This document shows positions 42,697 through 56,743 of a stretch of DNA of 64,000 bases, in pieces. The stretch covers positions 7,154,451 to 7,218,450 of the forward strand of contig OY848923.1 of the NCBI GenBank assembly GCA_963693285.1. Direction: 5' to 3'. Position numbers and translations under genes: made by a program. Under the pieces are notes generated by a model. That model did not search any database and was not told the origin of the DNA. It worked only from the letters and a program-made list of their open reading frames with translations. Numbering within the stretch: the first letter of the stretch is position 1; each line of letters opens with the position of its first letter. Source of the DNA: Xestospongia muta (lineage: Eukaryota > Porifera > Demospongiae > Haplosclerida > Petrosiidae).

Positions 42697-44266
42697 TATA
42701 TATATCAGTGCATAAATGTATGATATACTAGGCTAAATCAACAAAAGAGAAGTACATTGTACATTGTAAATGTATGTCTAACACAGTGTTCATAGTGGTG
42801 GTATCTTGTCTTAATACTAAAAAAACTATAGTAGGTATCTAGGTATCTATGAGTGTTGAACAAATGTTTGATGGTTCAAATAACCACTCATTTTAAGCAA
42901 ATATTAAGACATGACAGTCATGTGTACATGTATAAGTGTATTACCTGATACATATTAGTCCTACTATAGGAGACAACTGAAAGAGAAGACTAAACACCTT
43001 TTTCTTGACTCCATCCAATAATAGAATGTTCATTGACCTGTCAAGTAGTTAGAGAAGGTTTAATTCAAAAGTACATCACATGTACAAAAGTACAACTGAC
43101 AGACAGACATGTTATGTTAGGGATTATTTAACTGGTTGAAAAGTGATAGTTGTTGTGAAGACAAAAATATTGGTCATTGTTGTTGCTGTCTTGTAGAGGG
43201 AGAGAGAGAGGTTGAGGCAGCAAGGCACCCACAGGATTAGATAAATGTCTGAAAAAAGGAACATGATGTAATACAAAATGTAAAGTGATTTTACAATATG
43301 ACATTATATTTTACAACAAAACACATTACAATAATCCTATAATGATTAAGTAATAATAACATAAAGTATATGTCTTTTTTCAATCAAGTGTATTGGGTTT
43401 TGCTGATAGATCTGACAGATCAACAGGTACCATTATCAGATCAATGGGTACTGAAAGGAAGGAAACACTTTACAGACAAGTAATAGATAAGCAGATAAAT
43501 AAAATAGACCAACACAAAAATTACAGAACATAATTTTATACATGTGTGTGTGTACCACCTGATGACATATACTTGTGTACTATTGTAACTCATGAAAACT
43601 AGATGAAACCAAACTTGTCAGATATAAACACAGAGTTAAAAAGGTAAGACTCAGTAAGCTTTCTTATCTTAGAAATTATACAGAATACCATAGTAACAGA
43701 CCTGGTCTGTTGTTTTAGTATTAAACACACCTCATTGCTCTAACAATTATAGTCATAAATTCCATAGTATATTAATATATAAAATATGTTATATTACACT
43801 GCATCAGATACTTACATATAATTTGAATGAGCATGAATTATAACCAATAAATGACGACACTAAGGCATATATTATTTTTTAATACACTTCCTCACATGTA
43901 TGGCTGCCATAATAACAAACAAACTAAGTAAAAGCTGTAACATGAACCTATTTATCATGCATGACATTTGACGTCAACAATATAAATGTGTGTACTATAG
44001 AGTCTGCTAATATGGTAGACAATATAATCTACTTAATCTACCTTATCTCTTGCTCACTGCTACAATACATACTACAAACATTACTTTTGGATTTCTTTGT
44101 TAGTTTAAACGTTAAACTAGGTACAGTAGTTATTGGGTTTCATGGATATTTTAATATTACATTATCCTATATATTATAGTAGTGTAACTATGATAACTGA
44201 GACTTACTTGAAATAACATAATGGTTTCTTAAATGAACAATGTACTTCCTTTTACATATACATACA

Positions 44267-44302
<36 letters not shown>

Positions 44303-45884
44303 TATATATATCAGTGCATAAATGTATGATATACTAGGCTAAATCAACAAAAGAGAAGTACATTGTACATTGTAAATGTATGTCTAACACAGTGTTCATA
44401 GTGGTGGTATCTTGTCTTAATACTAAAAAAACTATAGTAGGTATCTAGGTATCTATGAGTGTTGAACAAATGTTTGATGGTTCAAATAACCACTCATTTT
44501 AAGCAAATATTAAGACATGACAGTCATGTGTACATGTATAAGTGTATTACCTGATACATATTAGTCCTACTATAGGAGACAACTGAAAGAGAAGACTAAA
44601 CACCTTTTTCTTGACTCCATCCAATAATAGAATGTTCATTGACCTGTCAAGTAGTTAGAGAAGGTTTAATTCAAAAGTACATCACATGTACAAAAGTACA
44701 ACTGACAGACAGACATGTTATGTTAGGGATTATTTAACTGGTTGAAAAGTGATAGTTGTTGTGAAGACAAAAATATTGGTCATTGTTGTTGCTGTCTTGT
44801 AGAGGGAGAGAGAGAGGTTGAGGCAGCAAGGCACCCACAGGATTAGATAAATGTCTGAAAAAAGGAACATGATGTAATACAAAATGTAAAGTGATTTTAC
44901 AATATGACATTATATTTTACAACAAAACACATTACAATAATCCTATAATGATTAAGTAATAATAACATAAAGTATATGTCTTTTTTCAATCAAGTGTATT
45001 GGGTTTTGCTGATAGATCTGACAGATCAACAGGTACCATTATCAGATCAATGGGTACTGAAAGGAAGGAAACACTTTACAGACAAGTAATAGATAAGCAG
45101 ATAAATAAAATAGACCAACACAAAAATTACAGAACATAATTTTATATATGTGTGTGTGTACTACCTGATGAGATATACTTGTGTACTATTGTAACTCATG
45201 AAAACTAGATGAAACCAAACTTGTCAGATATAGACACAGAGTTAAAAAGGTAAGACTCAGTAAGCTTTCTTATCTTAGAAATTATACAGAATACCATAGT
45301 AACAGACCTGGTCTGTTGTTTTAGTATTAAACACACCTCATTGCTCTAACAATTATAGTCATAAATTCCATAGTATATTAATATATAAAATATGTTATAT
45401 TACACTGCATCAGATACTTACATATAATTTGAATGAGCATGAATTATAACCAATAAATGACGACACTAAGGCATATGTTATTTTCTAATACACTTCCTCA
45501 CATGTATGGCTGCCATAATAACAAACAAACTAAGTAAAAGCTGTAACATGAACCTATTTATCATGCATGACATTTGACGTCAACAATATAATTGTGTGTA
45601 CTATAGAGTCTGCTAATATGGTAGACAATATAATCTACTTAATCTACCTTATCTCTTGCTCACTGCTACAATACATACTACAAACATTACTTTTGGATTT
45701 CTTTGTTAGTTTAAACGTTAAACTAGGTACAGTAGTTATTGGGTTTCATGGATATTTTAATATTACATTATCCTATATATTATAGTAGTGTAACTATGAT
45801 AACTGAGACTTACTTGAAATAACATAATGGTTTCTTAAATGAACAATGTACTTCCTTTTACATATACATACATACATACATACA

Positions 45885-45933
<49 letters not shown>

Positions 45934-46590
45934 CAGTGCATAAATGTATGATATACTAGGCTAAATCAACAAAAGAGAAGTACATTGTACATTGTAAATG
46001 TATGTCTAACACAGTGTCCATAGTGGTGGTATCTTGTCTTAATACTAAGAAAACTATAGTAGGTATCTAGGTATCTATGAGTGTTGAACAAATGTTTGAT
46101 GGTTCAAATAACCACTCATTTTAAGCAAATATTAAGACATGACAGTCATGTGTACATGTATAAGAGGTATTACCTGATACATATTAGTCCTACTATAGGA
46201 GACAACTGAAAGAGAAGACTAAACACCTTTTTCTTGACTCCATCCAATAATAGAATGTTCATTGACCTGTCAAGTAGTTAGAGAAGGTTTAATTCAAAAG
46301 TACATCACATGTACAAAAGTACAACTGACAGACAGACATGCTATGTTAGGGATTATTTAACTGGTTGAAAAGTGATAGTTGTTGTGAAGACAAAAATATT
46401 GGTCATTGTTGTTGCTGTCTTGTAGAGGGAGAGAGAGAGGTTGAGGCAGCAAGGCACCCACAGGATCAGATAAATGTCTGAAAAAAGGAACATGATGTAA
46501 TACAAAATGTAAAGTGATTTTACAATATGACATTATATTTTACAACAAAACACATTACAATAATCCTATAATGGTTAAGTAATAATAACA
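41590..46590. repeat. 1606-bp tandem triplication
   Basis: Three near-identical units of about 1606 bases: the same landmark (catgacatttgacgtcaaca) occurs at about 42353, 43959 and 45565. Differences are few, for example one T in a T-run and tataaatgtg versus tataattgtg. Each unit ends with a (CATA)n/(TA)n microsatellite at about 42653-42704, 44259-44310 and 45860-45932, longest in the third. The repeated 72-codon frame in each unit shows no domain and is probably not a gene. The closeness of the copies points to very recent expansion, or to an assembly effect. Confidence 0.85.
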
Positions 46591-46599
46591 TTGGGTATG

Positions 46600-47098
46600 T
46601 GCCCTTTATCAATCAAGTGTAATGGCTTTTGCTAATAGGAGACCTGACAGATCAACAGCTACCATTATCAGATCAATGGGTACCAAAGGGAAGGAAACAC
46701 TTTACAGACAAGTAACAGATAAATAGACCAACACAAAAATTACAGATACATAATTTTATATATATATATATATATATGTCTCTGTGTGTATTACCTGATA
46801 AGATACTTGTGTACTATTGTAGCTCATGAAAAAAAAGATGAAACCAAACTTGTCAGATATAGACACAGAGTTAAAAAGGTAAGACTCAGTAAGTCATCTT
46901 GTAGGTTGAAAATTTATGATAAGTGCTATGAATCTGAAAGGTTAAAATCATCTCAGTATCACTTATGAAACAAAATTTATTTTCTCAAATAAAAAAATTT
47001 AAAGAGATTAATTAAAAATCCTAAAAGACAAAAAGGTTAATAGTTATTATCAAGATAAAAAGTCCTAGAAATCATGTCTTGAAGAATTCAGGATGATG
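46600..47098. repeat. 3' flank of the dead kinase-KEN copy
   Basis: Resumes the similarity to 10480-10950, including a TA-rich run at 46758-46777. No coding sequence. Confidence 0.6.
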
Positions 47099-48530
47099 TT
47101 ACTCAAAGTTTGGTTCCATTTTCATAACACTGTATGTATGAATGAGAAGATGTGGAAACTGACTAGCAGAGTGAGACACCAAGCCCTCTGGAGAATGAAC
47201 CTTTGCTTTGAATGTTTCTGGTAGTTCATGATAATGATGTATCTAAGAGACAGGTATGTATACATAACAAGCAGGATATACATAGTGCTTACCTTATTTC
47301 TAATTGCTCTCAGTAACTCTCGTAGTAAGGTACCATTATATTTACCTGTCTTTTCAAGATCTATAAATACAAAATAAACATTATGTTTTGTATATATAAA
47401 TATTCATAACTTGATTCTTAAGTGATTTAAATATATTAATCACTTTAATAAATTAAATGTTAAGTATATAGCAGTGTATTGTCATACCTTGTTTTAGTTC
47501 CTCATTGATACTGTCTTTCCAATTCTTTACAAACACACTCCCTGCTCCTTTCTCAATCTCATCGACAACAATTGACCCTGGAAGTTTGTTCTTAAAAGCC
47601 CATTGTATCCAGTCACTGACTTCTTGAAAGAATTTTAACTGTTTCTCTTTGGACCAAAACAAACAATGTACTAATACTTCTCCAGAGGAAGGTCTATAAA
47701 ATAATAAGTAAATAGTCATTAATGTGTATATATAAACATCAAGTAGTGCACTTTATGTGATATCATATTATTTAGAACAATTAAAAGAAATTAGAATTTT
47801 TCCCTTTGTCTTGACACTGCAGACTCTATTTCTAATAAAAAAATCATACCTTGATTCATGATTGCTTTTGATCATGGTCCTGATAAGGTTTTCTGCAGTA
47901 AATTTGTCTTCTCCTTCAAGATCTGAGAGAGTAAGTTTTTCATCTTTTTTTTTCTTGATTTTAACTTGACAGCTCATAGGGTCAAAAGGATACTCACCAC
48001 GACCAAAATGATGCCTGCCATGAGATAGGACAAAGTATATAATACAACCCATTGCAAAGATATCCACAGCCCGAGTCTAAAACATGAAACATGATAGCTC
48101 AAAACAGAAGATTCTATTTGAAATAATGTCAGTATATTTTCACACCATGTACCTACAGACTTCACATTTCATTCAGAACATCCACTTAGTAAATGAATAC
48201 ATTTTATTACTAACAATGGCATACTTACCATCATGTCATTTGCCATTTTTTGGCAAATTTGTCTCTTATACTAACAATTATTGTACTCATATTTTTAACA
48301 AAAATCTCACAATTACAACAAAATACCATTTGAGAAAAAGGATGCTAATTTTCTTTTGTTAAAAATTGTTTATATGGTATTCATCTCATGCAAGAAAACA
48401 CTAACCACTTGTGATTTATCTTCAGACATTTCTGGAGCAATCCATCCTAATGTTCCTGCCGTGCCATACTTAGTTGTCATGTGGGTTCCATCAGGAGCTA
48501 GTTAACGGCAGAGACCAAAGTCAGAGATAA
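47099..48530 (-). pseudogene. 5'-truncated kinase-KEN gene copy with in-frame stop
   Basis: Five 3' exons are present in order with good splice sites: SDFGLCR...WIAPEM (48530-48407), VDIFAMGCIIYFVLSHG (48078-47850), SSGEVLVHCLFWSKEKQL (47695-47488), LEKTGKYNGTLLRELLRAIRNK (about 47362-47294) and IHHYHELPETF (47243-47099). The KEN catalytic Tyr, Arg, Asn and His are all kept. After GLCR the codon is TAA (the sister gene has AAA), and the glycine-loop, Lys and HRD parts are gone, replaced at about 48531 by unrelated sequence matching 19845-20360. The C-terminus stops at NFE-TAA. Reading frames are otherwise open, so inactivation looks recent. Confidence 0.8.
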
Positions 48531-48539
48531 GACTTTAAT

Positions 48540-49078
48540 CACCTTACCAATATCTATAAATAAACCGTAATGAGAAGATACAATGAATTTGTCATGTTAA
48601 TTCATAGAATGGAATATCTTAAATGGAATCTAATATTCTAGATATAATGTTTGACACTTGCCATTAATTTCAATATCAATAGGTAAAATATATTTTTAAT
48701 GTGTTTTAGGGTCTCATTTTGTTAGTAATTATGTATACAGTTTAATTTGTCCTCTGACAACATCATTAAATCGACATAAACCAATATAGTATTTATGTTA
48801 CTTACAACACACACAGAGCCTTAAACATAATTTGTAAGTCTACTGACCAAATTTGTATGTATATGACATTGAAGGCACTTCTATTGTTTTTAATTACATC
48901 ATGACTATATAATTATTGTACAGACCTCTCAGTCGTTCTTTTAAAAATAGTCACAATTAATATCTTGTCAAAACACTTTAATAATAAATTAATATTTACC
49001 AATGCAAAGTTGTTCCATACCACATTTGATTTTGGTAACAATATCCTTTAACCCCTGATCATCAATGTTAACTGCTGA
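48540..49078 (-). pseudogene. CARD-like exon remnant and linker upstream of the dead kinase copy
   Basis: Colinear with 19845-20360. The acceptor-like TTTATAG and ATATTGGTAA (near 48556) mirrors the kinase-KEN linker exon. At about 49075-49000 the end of the CARD-like domain survives (DDQGLKDIVTKIKCGMEQL), followed by a GTAAATAT donor-like site. The first two-thirds of the CARD-like exon is cut off by the satellite starting at about 49079. Confidence 0.55.
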
Positions 49079-51715
49079 AATACACTTAGATTTTATACTA
49101 CATTATATCACACTTACAAACTATTATGCTGTTATGTGAACATTCAGATTACAAGTAATCACAGTGATATAAAAATGGAATAAAATCAATAGAGTAAAAA
49201 AGTATTACATTGAAATACACTTAGAATTTATACTACATTATATCACACTTACTTTCTATTATATTGTTATGTGAACATTCAGATCACATGTATTCACAGC
49301 AACATAAAAATGGAATAAAATCAATAGAGTGAAAACGCATTACATTGAAATACACTTAGAATTTATATTACATTATATCACACTTACAAACTATTATATT
49401 GTAATGTGAATATTCAGATCACAATTAATCACAGTAACATAAAAAGGAATAAAACCAATAGAGTAAAAAAGCATTACATTGAAATACACTTAGAATTTAT
49501 ACTACATTATATCACATTTACAAGCTATTATAGTGTAATGTGAACATTCAGATCACATGTATTCACAACAACATAAAAATGGAATAAAATCAATAGAGTA
49601 AAAAAGCATTATATTGAAATACACTTAGTATTTATACTACATTATATCACACTTACAAACTATTATATTGTAATGTGAACATTCAGATTATAAGTAATCA
49701 CAGTAAAATAAAAATGAAATAACATGTATTCACAGCAACATGTATTCACAGCAACATAAAAATAGAATAAAATCAATAGAGTAAAAAAAGCATTACATTA
49801 AAATACACTTAGAATTTATACTACATTATATCACACTTACAAACTATTATATTGTAATGTGAACATTCAGATCACATGTATTCAAAGCAACATAAAAATG
49901 GAATACAATCAATAGAGTAAAAAAGCATTACATTGAAATACACTTAGAATTTATACTACATTATATCACACTTACAAGCTATTATATTGTAATGGGAACA
50001 TTCAGATCACATGTGATCAAAGCAACATAAAAATAGAATAAAATCAATAGAGTAAAAAAGCATTACATTAAAATACACTTAGAATTTATACTACATTATA
50101 TCACATTTACAAGCTATTATATTGTAATGTGAACATTCAGATCACATGTATTCAAAGCAACATAAAAATGGAATAAAATCAATAGAGTAAAAAAGCATTA
50201 CATTAAAATACACTTAGAATTTATACTACATTATATCACACTTACAAACTATTATATTGTAATGTGAACATTCAGATCACATTGGAATAAAATCAATAGA
50301 GTAAAAAAGCATTACATTGAAATACACTTAGAATTTATACTACATTATATCACACTTACAACTATTATATTGTAATGTGAACATTCAGATTATAAGTATT
50401 CAAAGCAACATAAAAATGGAATAAAATTAATAGAGTAAAAAAGCATTACATTGAAATACACTTAGAATTTATACTACATTATATCACACTTACAAGCTAT
50501 TATATTGTAATGTGAACATTCAGATCACATGTATTCAAAGCAACATAAAAATAGAATAAAATCAATAGAGTAAAAAAGCATTATATTAAAATACACTTAG
50601 AATTTATACTACATTATATCACATTTACAAGCTATTATATTGTAATGTGAACATTCAGATCACATGTATTCAAAGCAACATAAAAATGGAATAAAATCAA
50701 TAGAGTAAAAAAGCATTACATTAAAATACACTTAGAATTTATACTACATTATATCACACTTACAAACTATTATATTGTAATGTGAACATTCAGATCACAT
50801 TGGAATAAAATCAATAGGGTAAAAAAGCATTACATTGAAATACACTTGGAATTTATACTACATTATATCACACTTACAAGCTATTATATTGTAATGTGAA
50901 CATTCAGATCACATGTATTCACAGCAACATAAAAATGGAATAAAATTAATAGAGTAAAAAAGCATTACATTGAAATACACTTAGACTTTATACTACATTA
51001 TATCACAATTACAAGCTATTATAATGTAATGTGAACATTCAGATCACATGTATTCACATCAACATAAAAATGGAATAAAATCAATAGAGTAAAAAAGCAT
51101 TACATTGAAATACACTTAGAATTTATACTACAGTATATAAAACTTACAAACTATTATATTGTAATGTGAACATTCAGATCACATGTATTCACAGCAACAT
51201 AAATATGGAATAAAATCAATAGAGTAAAAAAGCATTACATTAAAATACACTTAGAATTTATACTACATTATATCACACTTACAAACTATTATATTGTAAT
51301 GTGAACATTCAGATCACATGTATTCAAAGCAACATAAAAATGGAATACAATCAATAGAGTAAAAAAAGCATTACATTAAAATACACTTAAAATTTATACT
51401 ACATTATATCACACTTACAAGCTATTATATTGTAATGTGAACATTCAGGTCACATGTATTCGAAGCAACATAAAAATGGAATACAATCAATAGAGTAAAA
51501 AAAGCATTACATTAAAATACACTTAAAATTTATACTACATTATATCACACTTACAAGCTATTATATTGTAATGTGAACATTCAAATCACATGTATTCACA
51601 GCAACATTAAAATGGAATAAAATCAATGGAGTAAAAAAGCATTATATTAAAATACACTTAGAATTTATACTACATTATATCACATTTACACTATATTATA
51701 TTGTATGCGAACATT
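49079..51715. repeat. Satellite array, about 135-bp unit, about 20 copies
   Basis: Units begin near gaaatacacttagaatttat and contain catcagat-like and aataaaatcaatagagta blocks. Starts fall at about 49212, 49347, 49481 and 49616, so the spacing is 133-137 bases. Some units lack the 35-40-base tgtattcacagcaacataa part (for example near 50280 and 50800). Pairs of variants recur in the same order around 50000-50300 and 50540-50830, indicating higher-order amplification of blocks. AT-rich and without frames. Confidence 0.9.
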
Positions 51716-52245
51716 TATATATGTTTATTTTACAGACTGAGGTATGTAAGTGAAGTAGTGATCGATATAGTAGAGTGAGTTAAAGAAGAGAAGTTATGGA
51801 TCCTGAGGTAATAGGTCCACATGTATACTAGAATATTTATATAGTACACATACTATATTAAATACAGTACCTGGATATAACAAGATTTTGGAAGACTAAA
51901 AACAAATTAACAGCACATTATCTCTTATACAAACCCTTAGCATAATTGAACAATATACATTGTTATCATCATAGTCATTTGTTGACACAAATGTAACAAA
52001 TAAAATTAACAAAACATTAACCAAAAAACAGTAATTAATATTAATTAACAACTAAATTAAAATCATCATTTTAGGAGAATATAAATTGTACAAATAGAAA
52101 TCAATATATCATATTGTTTAGAGTGCCTTGAGAATAATGTTAACTTGTTCATAAAATGTAATTTGAAATTAATAAGTCATCTATGGAGAGTTTATGTAGA
52201 CTTGTTCATAATAGTTGAATACTCTTTCAAATGACATACAAGTAG
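51716..52245. other. No recognisable feature
   Basis: AT-rich sequence between the satellite and the linker exons; no gene or repeat identified. Confidence 0.45.
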
Positions 52246-53918
52246 TTATAGAATTATACAACACCACTTATCTATAAAAAAAACACATAAACATTAGCAT
52301 TGATCTGCCTAATATTATTTAAATAAATAAAAAGTATCACATACTTTGTTGCCTCCTTTCTTGACCACCAATATTAGCCCTGGACAAATTTTGTTGACCT
52401 CCTTGTCTCAAATTATCCTCTTCTATAGTAATGTAAAATATTAACATAAAACCACAATGACTATAATATGTGAATCATATTTTTATTATTCATGATTTAG
52501 TAGTGCATGCTTGCTTATATTACTACCAATGAATATAATTTACGATTACTAAAGCCATGGTCTAACTAGTAGTCATTAATCGTTTCTATGGTTTTATAAA
52601 ACAATTAAAAGATACGTATAAAATGTCTAGAGCAGTATGAAGGTGAATAAGATCAGACACTAAGTTAGAAGCTAGGTATGCAGAAATTATGCTACAAATA
52701 CTAAAGTTTACTTTATCTTGGACAGACTAACAGATCAAAGTCTCATTTGTCATAAAAATTTGTCTATTGTTGCACAAAGTAAACCTTGTGTATCCATTTA
52801 TTATTAGTCTATCTCTGTAGAGTTTATAAATGTTTAGGTTACTTAGGACTCCAAATCATATGAATATATAGGTTAGAGAAACACAATAAATAACTTACCA
52901 ATATCTTGAATGTCTGTGTTTTCCTCTGTGTTCATACTCATTTGTGGTATAGTAGTTAAGGGTGTGGTCATCTTCACAATGTTATCTATAGATATATAAG
53001 AGAAGTAAATAATAAGCTTTGAAGTCAAAACCCTCTTTACATGTTCTTATTAATGTATACCTCATAAACAGTCAATGTAATTCTTCAATACAATAAAATG
53101 ATTAATAAGATCATTATAACATTATTCAGCTGTTTTGACTAAAGGACTGCATTTGTTAAGTTTGAAGAATGGAGAGTTTGTTGTTGAGGGACAATTTATT
53201 AAGGAGAAGTCCTCAAAGATGTTTGTGAAAAGAACTCAAATGATTCAATCATTCACACTTAATTTAAAAGTACTTGTGGTAAAAGTAATGATATTCAAGT
53301 GTTGCTGTGTGCGTGTGATGCAGGCTAATTTTAGTGGTCGCTCTCACTAATCTCTTCACACATTATGCTGTTATCACTACAACTGTTGAAACTAATACAA
53401 GATGAACAAAAATAATCATAACTTCAAACAGAAACATTTTAAAGTAAACTTCCATGTTAAATTTGTAGGCAATTGCATTTCATACAATTCTACTGTCTTG
53501 CCTGTGCTTTTTCGAAAGGCCTTTCCAACTATTCAAGCTTTGTCTTACTTCACCAACTTTTTGATAAAATGATGTATCGAGCTAATTTTTTTCTCTTCAC
53601 CAAATTTTGCAGCTATAGACACTTTCATTGGCAGGTCAGAGCTGTTCAAAGTGTATTATAGACTGACAGACAAACAAAGCAAGTACCATAACTCTTGCTT
53701 ATGCATGTGGTAAGTGGCAAGACTTAAATATCTACAAGCAACCACAGAGTATACAGAACTAGTGATAACCACCATGTGTAATGATCATGTTCAGTTATAG
53801 TTAAAATGAAACAAGTAGACAATTACTAGAATATACATGCAAATAATGTGTACATACTTACCACTTGATATTGTTACATGAACACCCTTTGTAGTCTCTA
53901 GAGTGGCTTCATTTTTTG
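52246..53918 (-). other. String of phase-1 linker exons without a domain exon
   Basis: Candidate exons 53918-53862 (AKNEATLETTKGVHVTISS), 52985-52899 (NIVKMTTPLTTIPQMSMN), 52422-52345 (a Gln-rich GGQQNLSRANIGGQERRQQ) and a short end 52271-52246 with TAA all have clean splice sites and matching phase. They belong to the same linker family as the Roc-COR gene's 3' exons and lie downstream of them on the same strand. They could be a third alternative 3' end of that gene or leftovers of a duplicate. No Death domain or other fold is present. Confidence 0.4.
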
Positions 53919-53929
53919 CTATCTGTAGA

Positions 53930-54893
53930 AAATGATTTAAAAAGTTGTACACTAAAATCAATGATACTAATTATAGGGTTAACTTTTCTCAAGTCGATAA
54001 TAATGTTATCATGGAAACTTCAATCATAACAAATTAATGCTATAATAACTAAAAATGTATTAAAGTTTGGAACCCTTGACCACAGTAGTAGCTGAATTAC
54101 ATTGAGTGATGTTAGTTATCAATTGTCATGGTGATACTACATGAGAGCTTAATAAGTAATTTAGAATAAAATAGGCTGGTTTGTCTGAGAATAATACTAG
54201 TGACAAATGATGTTAAACGTAGCTAGTGCCAGTTTAATCATAATGGGTGTGGTAGTGTTAGCAATGTTTCTAAGTGCCAGTTGTTAAGACTATATTTTTT
54301 TGCTAAGATCCATATTTTGTACGCTTAGGTAAATTGTCTCATGACAACAAGAGTTCTCTCTAGATGTATCTACTTATAACAACAACTATTGGCAAAGTAA
54401 CCAGTCAAGGTGAATAAAAATTGTGAAATGAAATATTTCCCACATCAGATTTGTAAATTACTACATTTTGTACACATAACAGTTTATTGCACAAAACAAC
54501 AACTTTCCAACTTTCAAGCTTTTCTTTCTTCAAGAGCCTTTTAACTTAAAATATATATAGTGCTAAATGTTTGCCATCCCTCTACCAAGTTATGTAACTG
54601 TATACACTATCATTGCCAAGTTAGATTAGTTCAAAGTGCATTGCCTGGTACAAATAGATAGACACATACATAGCAATACTATGAACCTAAGCAATTCCAC
54701 AGAGGTCATCCAATTAAAATGAATTCAATCAATTGGATATCTTTATTCACATATTAAACCCTATATCCTAGACTATAAACCCTGTACTGACCAATCAAGA
54801 TTGTTTACTTAGTCCATCTAGATACACTATGGTACATACTGTAGACCACATGCTGGGTGGCTAGGGTTTACAATATTGAACTAAATATTGGGT
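53930..54893. other. No recognisable feature
   Basis: A possible duplicated block (53470-53650 and 54490-54640 share ttccaacttttcaagctt-like and ttggcaagttaga-like runs) is the only structure noted. No gene. Confidence 0.4.
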
Positions 54894-56700
54894 TTAAGTA
54901 ACCTTTGTTCTTAGATAATTTTCATACTGCCTAGCGACATTATTCTCTCTAATAGATTGTAAAGCAGTTAACAAATTCCTTCTAGTTGCCATTTCAGCTT
55001 TCTGTTGAATCCATAACTGGTACATTCTTGCCAAGTTAGTACATCCATCTAGACCTACACTATCCAGTTCTAGTTCCACACCCAACTGATACCACTGAGC
55101 AGTTCTAGCATGTGTAGTTAGTTCTTTTAAGTCTGGTTGTTGATCCAAGAGTATCTCTAGCGATTTAGATACACATTCCTCAACCATACTACCTAATATT
55201 TTGATATTAAAATAAAGATATTACAAAGATAAATATATAGGTTTCTAAATACAAACATTATAATTCAACTGACTACATATTTGATGGCACAGAAATTCTG
55301 TCAACTTGACATGAAATGATACAGGTCTATGTCCAACTTTTAAAATTACATAGTATTGCTCAGTTGCCTCATGTATCATTACATGCACTACTGTATGCCA
55401 TTATGTATCATTAGATGCACTATTGTGTTTAGATCTGACTTTGGCATAAAAATGTATAATTCTTCTTTTAAACTTAAATCAAGTACTTTAGAGCAGTAGT
55501 ACACTCCCTCACTGATGATGATAGGGGTTTGTTTAAGTTTAATTATTGGTTGCTATGTGTGTCAGCAGTCATTGCACAAGGGTTAATATTTTACACACAT
55601 ATAAATATATACATACAATTAACAATCTTAGGACAACATGGCACATTTGCATGTCAAGCAGAAAGAAGTTAAAACTAGATTTAATATTCGATACTGTCCT
55701 AAATTAAACCTACCAGCATTTTGAGAATCATTGACTTGGTCTCTGCTTGCTTTGAGTGTGGGCATCTGGAGTGCTAAGGCAACACATAAAAAGAAGAGAA
55801 ACCTCAAGTATAATTTCTTTGTAGAGATCAAAAATGCATGTAATAAGATAAGAAAACAAAATTAAATAATAAAGTATGAAGTCAACACTCTCTTTTATAT
55901 GTATAAAGATAATAAAATAAAAATTATTATGGATCAATTCAGTTATCATATGAAAATGTAGAATTAATAACTTACCAATATCCAAAGATTTGGTATCTTC
56001 CAAAGGTTGGTCTACACTACTTGTTTGTAGTCTAGTTGGTGAGGGTGTGGTCATCACTAAGGATAAGATAATGTAAATATCATAAAATGAACAATTAATT
56101 CAAAATAAATATATACTCATAGTGTCAGCTTTATGCTTGACATTTGAACCCCAAAGTGAAAAGAGACATTATTTCAAGTTACAAACAAAAGATCAGTTAT
56201 TGAATAGCTCAAACATATATTTGTAGTGTAATATAAAGTGAATTTGATTATGAAAAAAGTCAAGTATAATTTCTTTGTAGAGATCAAAAATGTAGATTGA
56301 TTAGGACTATAACTATCAAACACACACATACATATATCAGTAGAACAGGACCATAAATAACTTACCAACATCTTGAAAAGCAGTGTTTTTCTTTCTCTTC
56401 ATACTCATTTGAGGTCTAGTAGTTGAGGGTGTGGTTATTTCAACTGTGTTAGCTATTGGTAAGATAAGAAAACAAAATTAAATAATAAAGTATGAAGTCA
56501 ACACTCTCTTTTATATGTATAAAGATAATAAAATAAAGAGGTCAAAAATGTAGGTTGATTAGGGCTCTAATTATTGAACTTGCTTAGCAAAGCAAGTACT
56601 ATACACAACTTACCAACGTTTTGAAAATCAGTGTATTCCTCACTCTTCAAACTCATTTGTAGTCTAGTAGTTGAGGGGATGGTCATTTTAACAATGTCAT
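54894..56700 (-). CDS. Alternative 3' exons: four linker exons and a terminal Death domain
   Basis: Exons 56700-56614, 56452-56366, 56056-55976 and 55773-55714 are phase 1-1 linkers; the first three closely resemble 57285-57199 and 57515-57435. They lead in phase to 55192-54894, which encodes a Death domain (LKELTTHARTAQWYQLGVEL...NLLTALQSI) ending in TAA. They follow the stop codon of the Roc-COR gene model and have no start of their own. The simplest reading is a second, mutually exclusive 3' end of that gene, or a duplicated 3' end not yet resolved. The Death domain differs clearly from the one at 57066-56744. Confidence 0.55.
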
Positions 56701-56743
56701 CTATAGGTAAGATAAGAAAACCACAATTAAATTAAAGTCAACA

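Noticed and set aside
42355..45785. A 72-codon frame repeated three times (42355, 43961, 45567), hydrophobic and almost identical
   Set aside because: It is conserved only because the 1606-bp unit was duplicated recently. No splice context, domain or independent sign of selection.
49079..51715. CRISPR-like appearance of regularly spaced repeats
   Set aside because: Units are about 135 bases with no unique spacers between short repeats. It is a eukaryotic satellite in an intron-rich animal locus.
53135..53661. Plus-strand frames of 60-70 codons
   Set aside because: No recognisable domain, no splice partners, and nearby sequence is duplicated intron.
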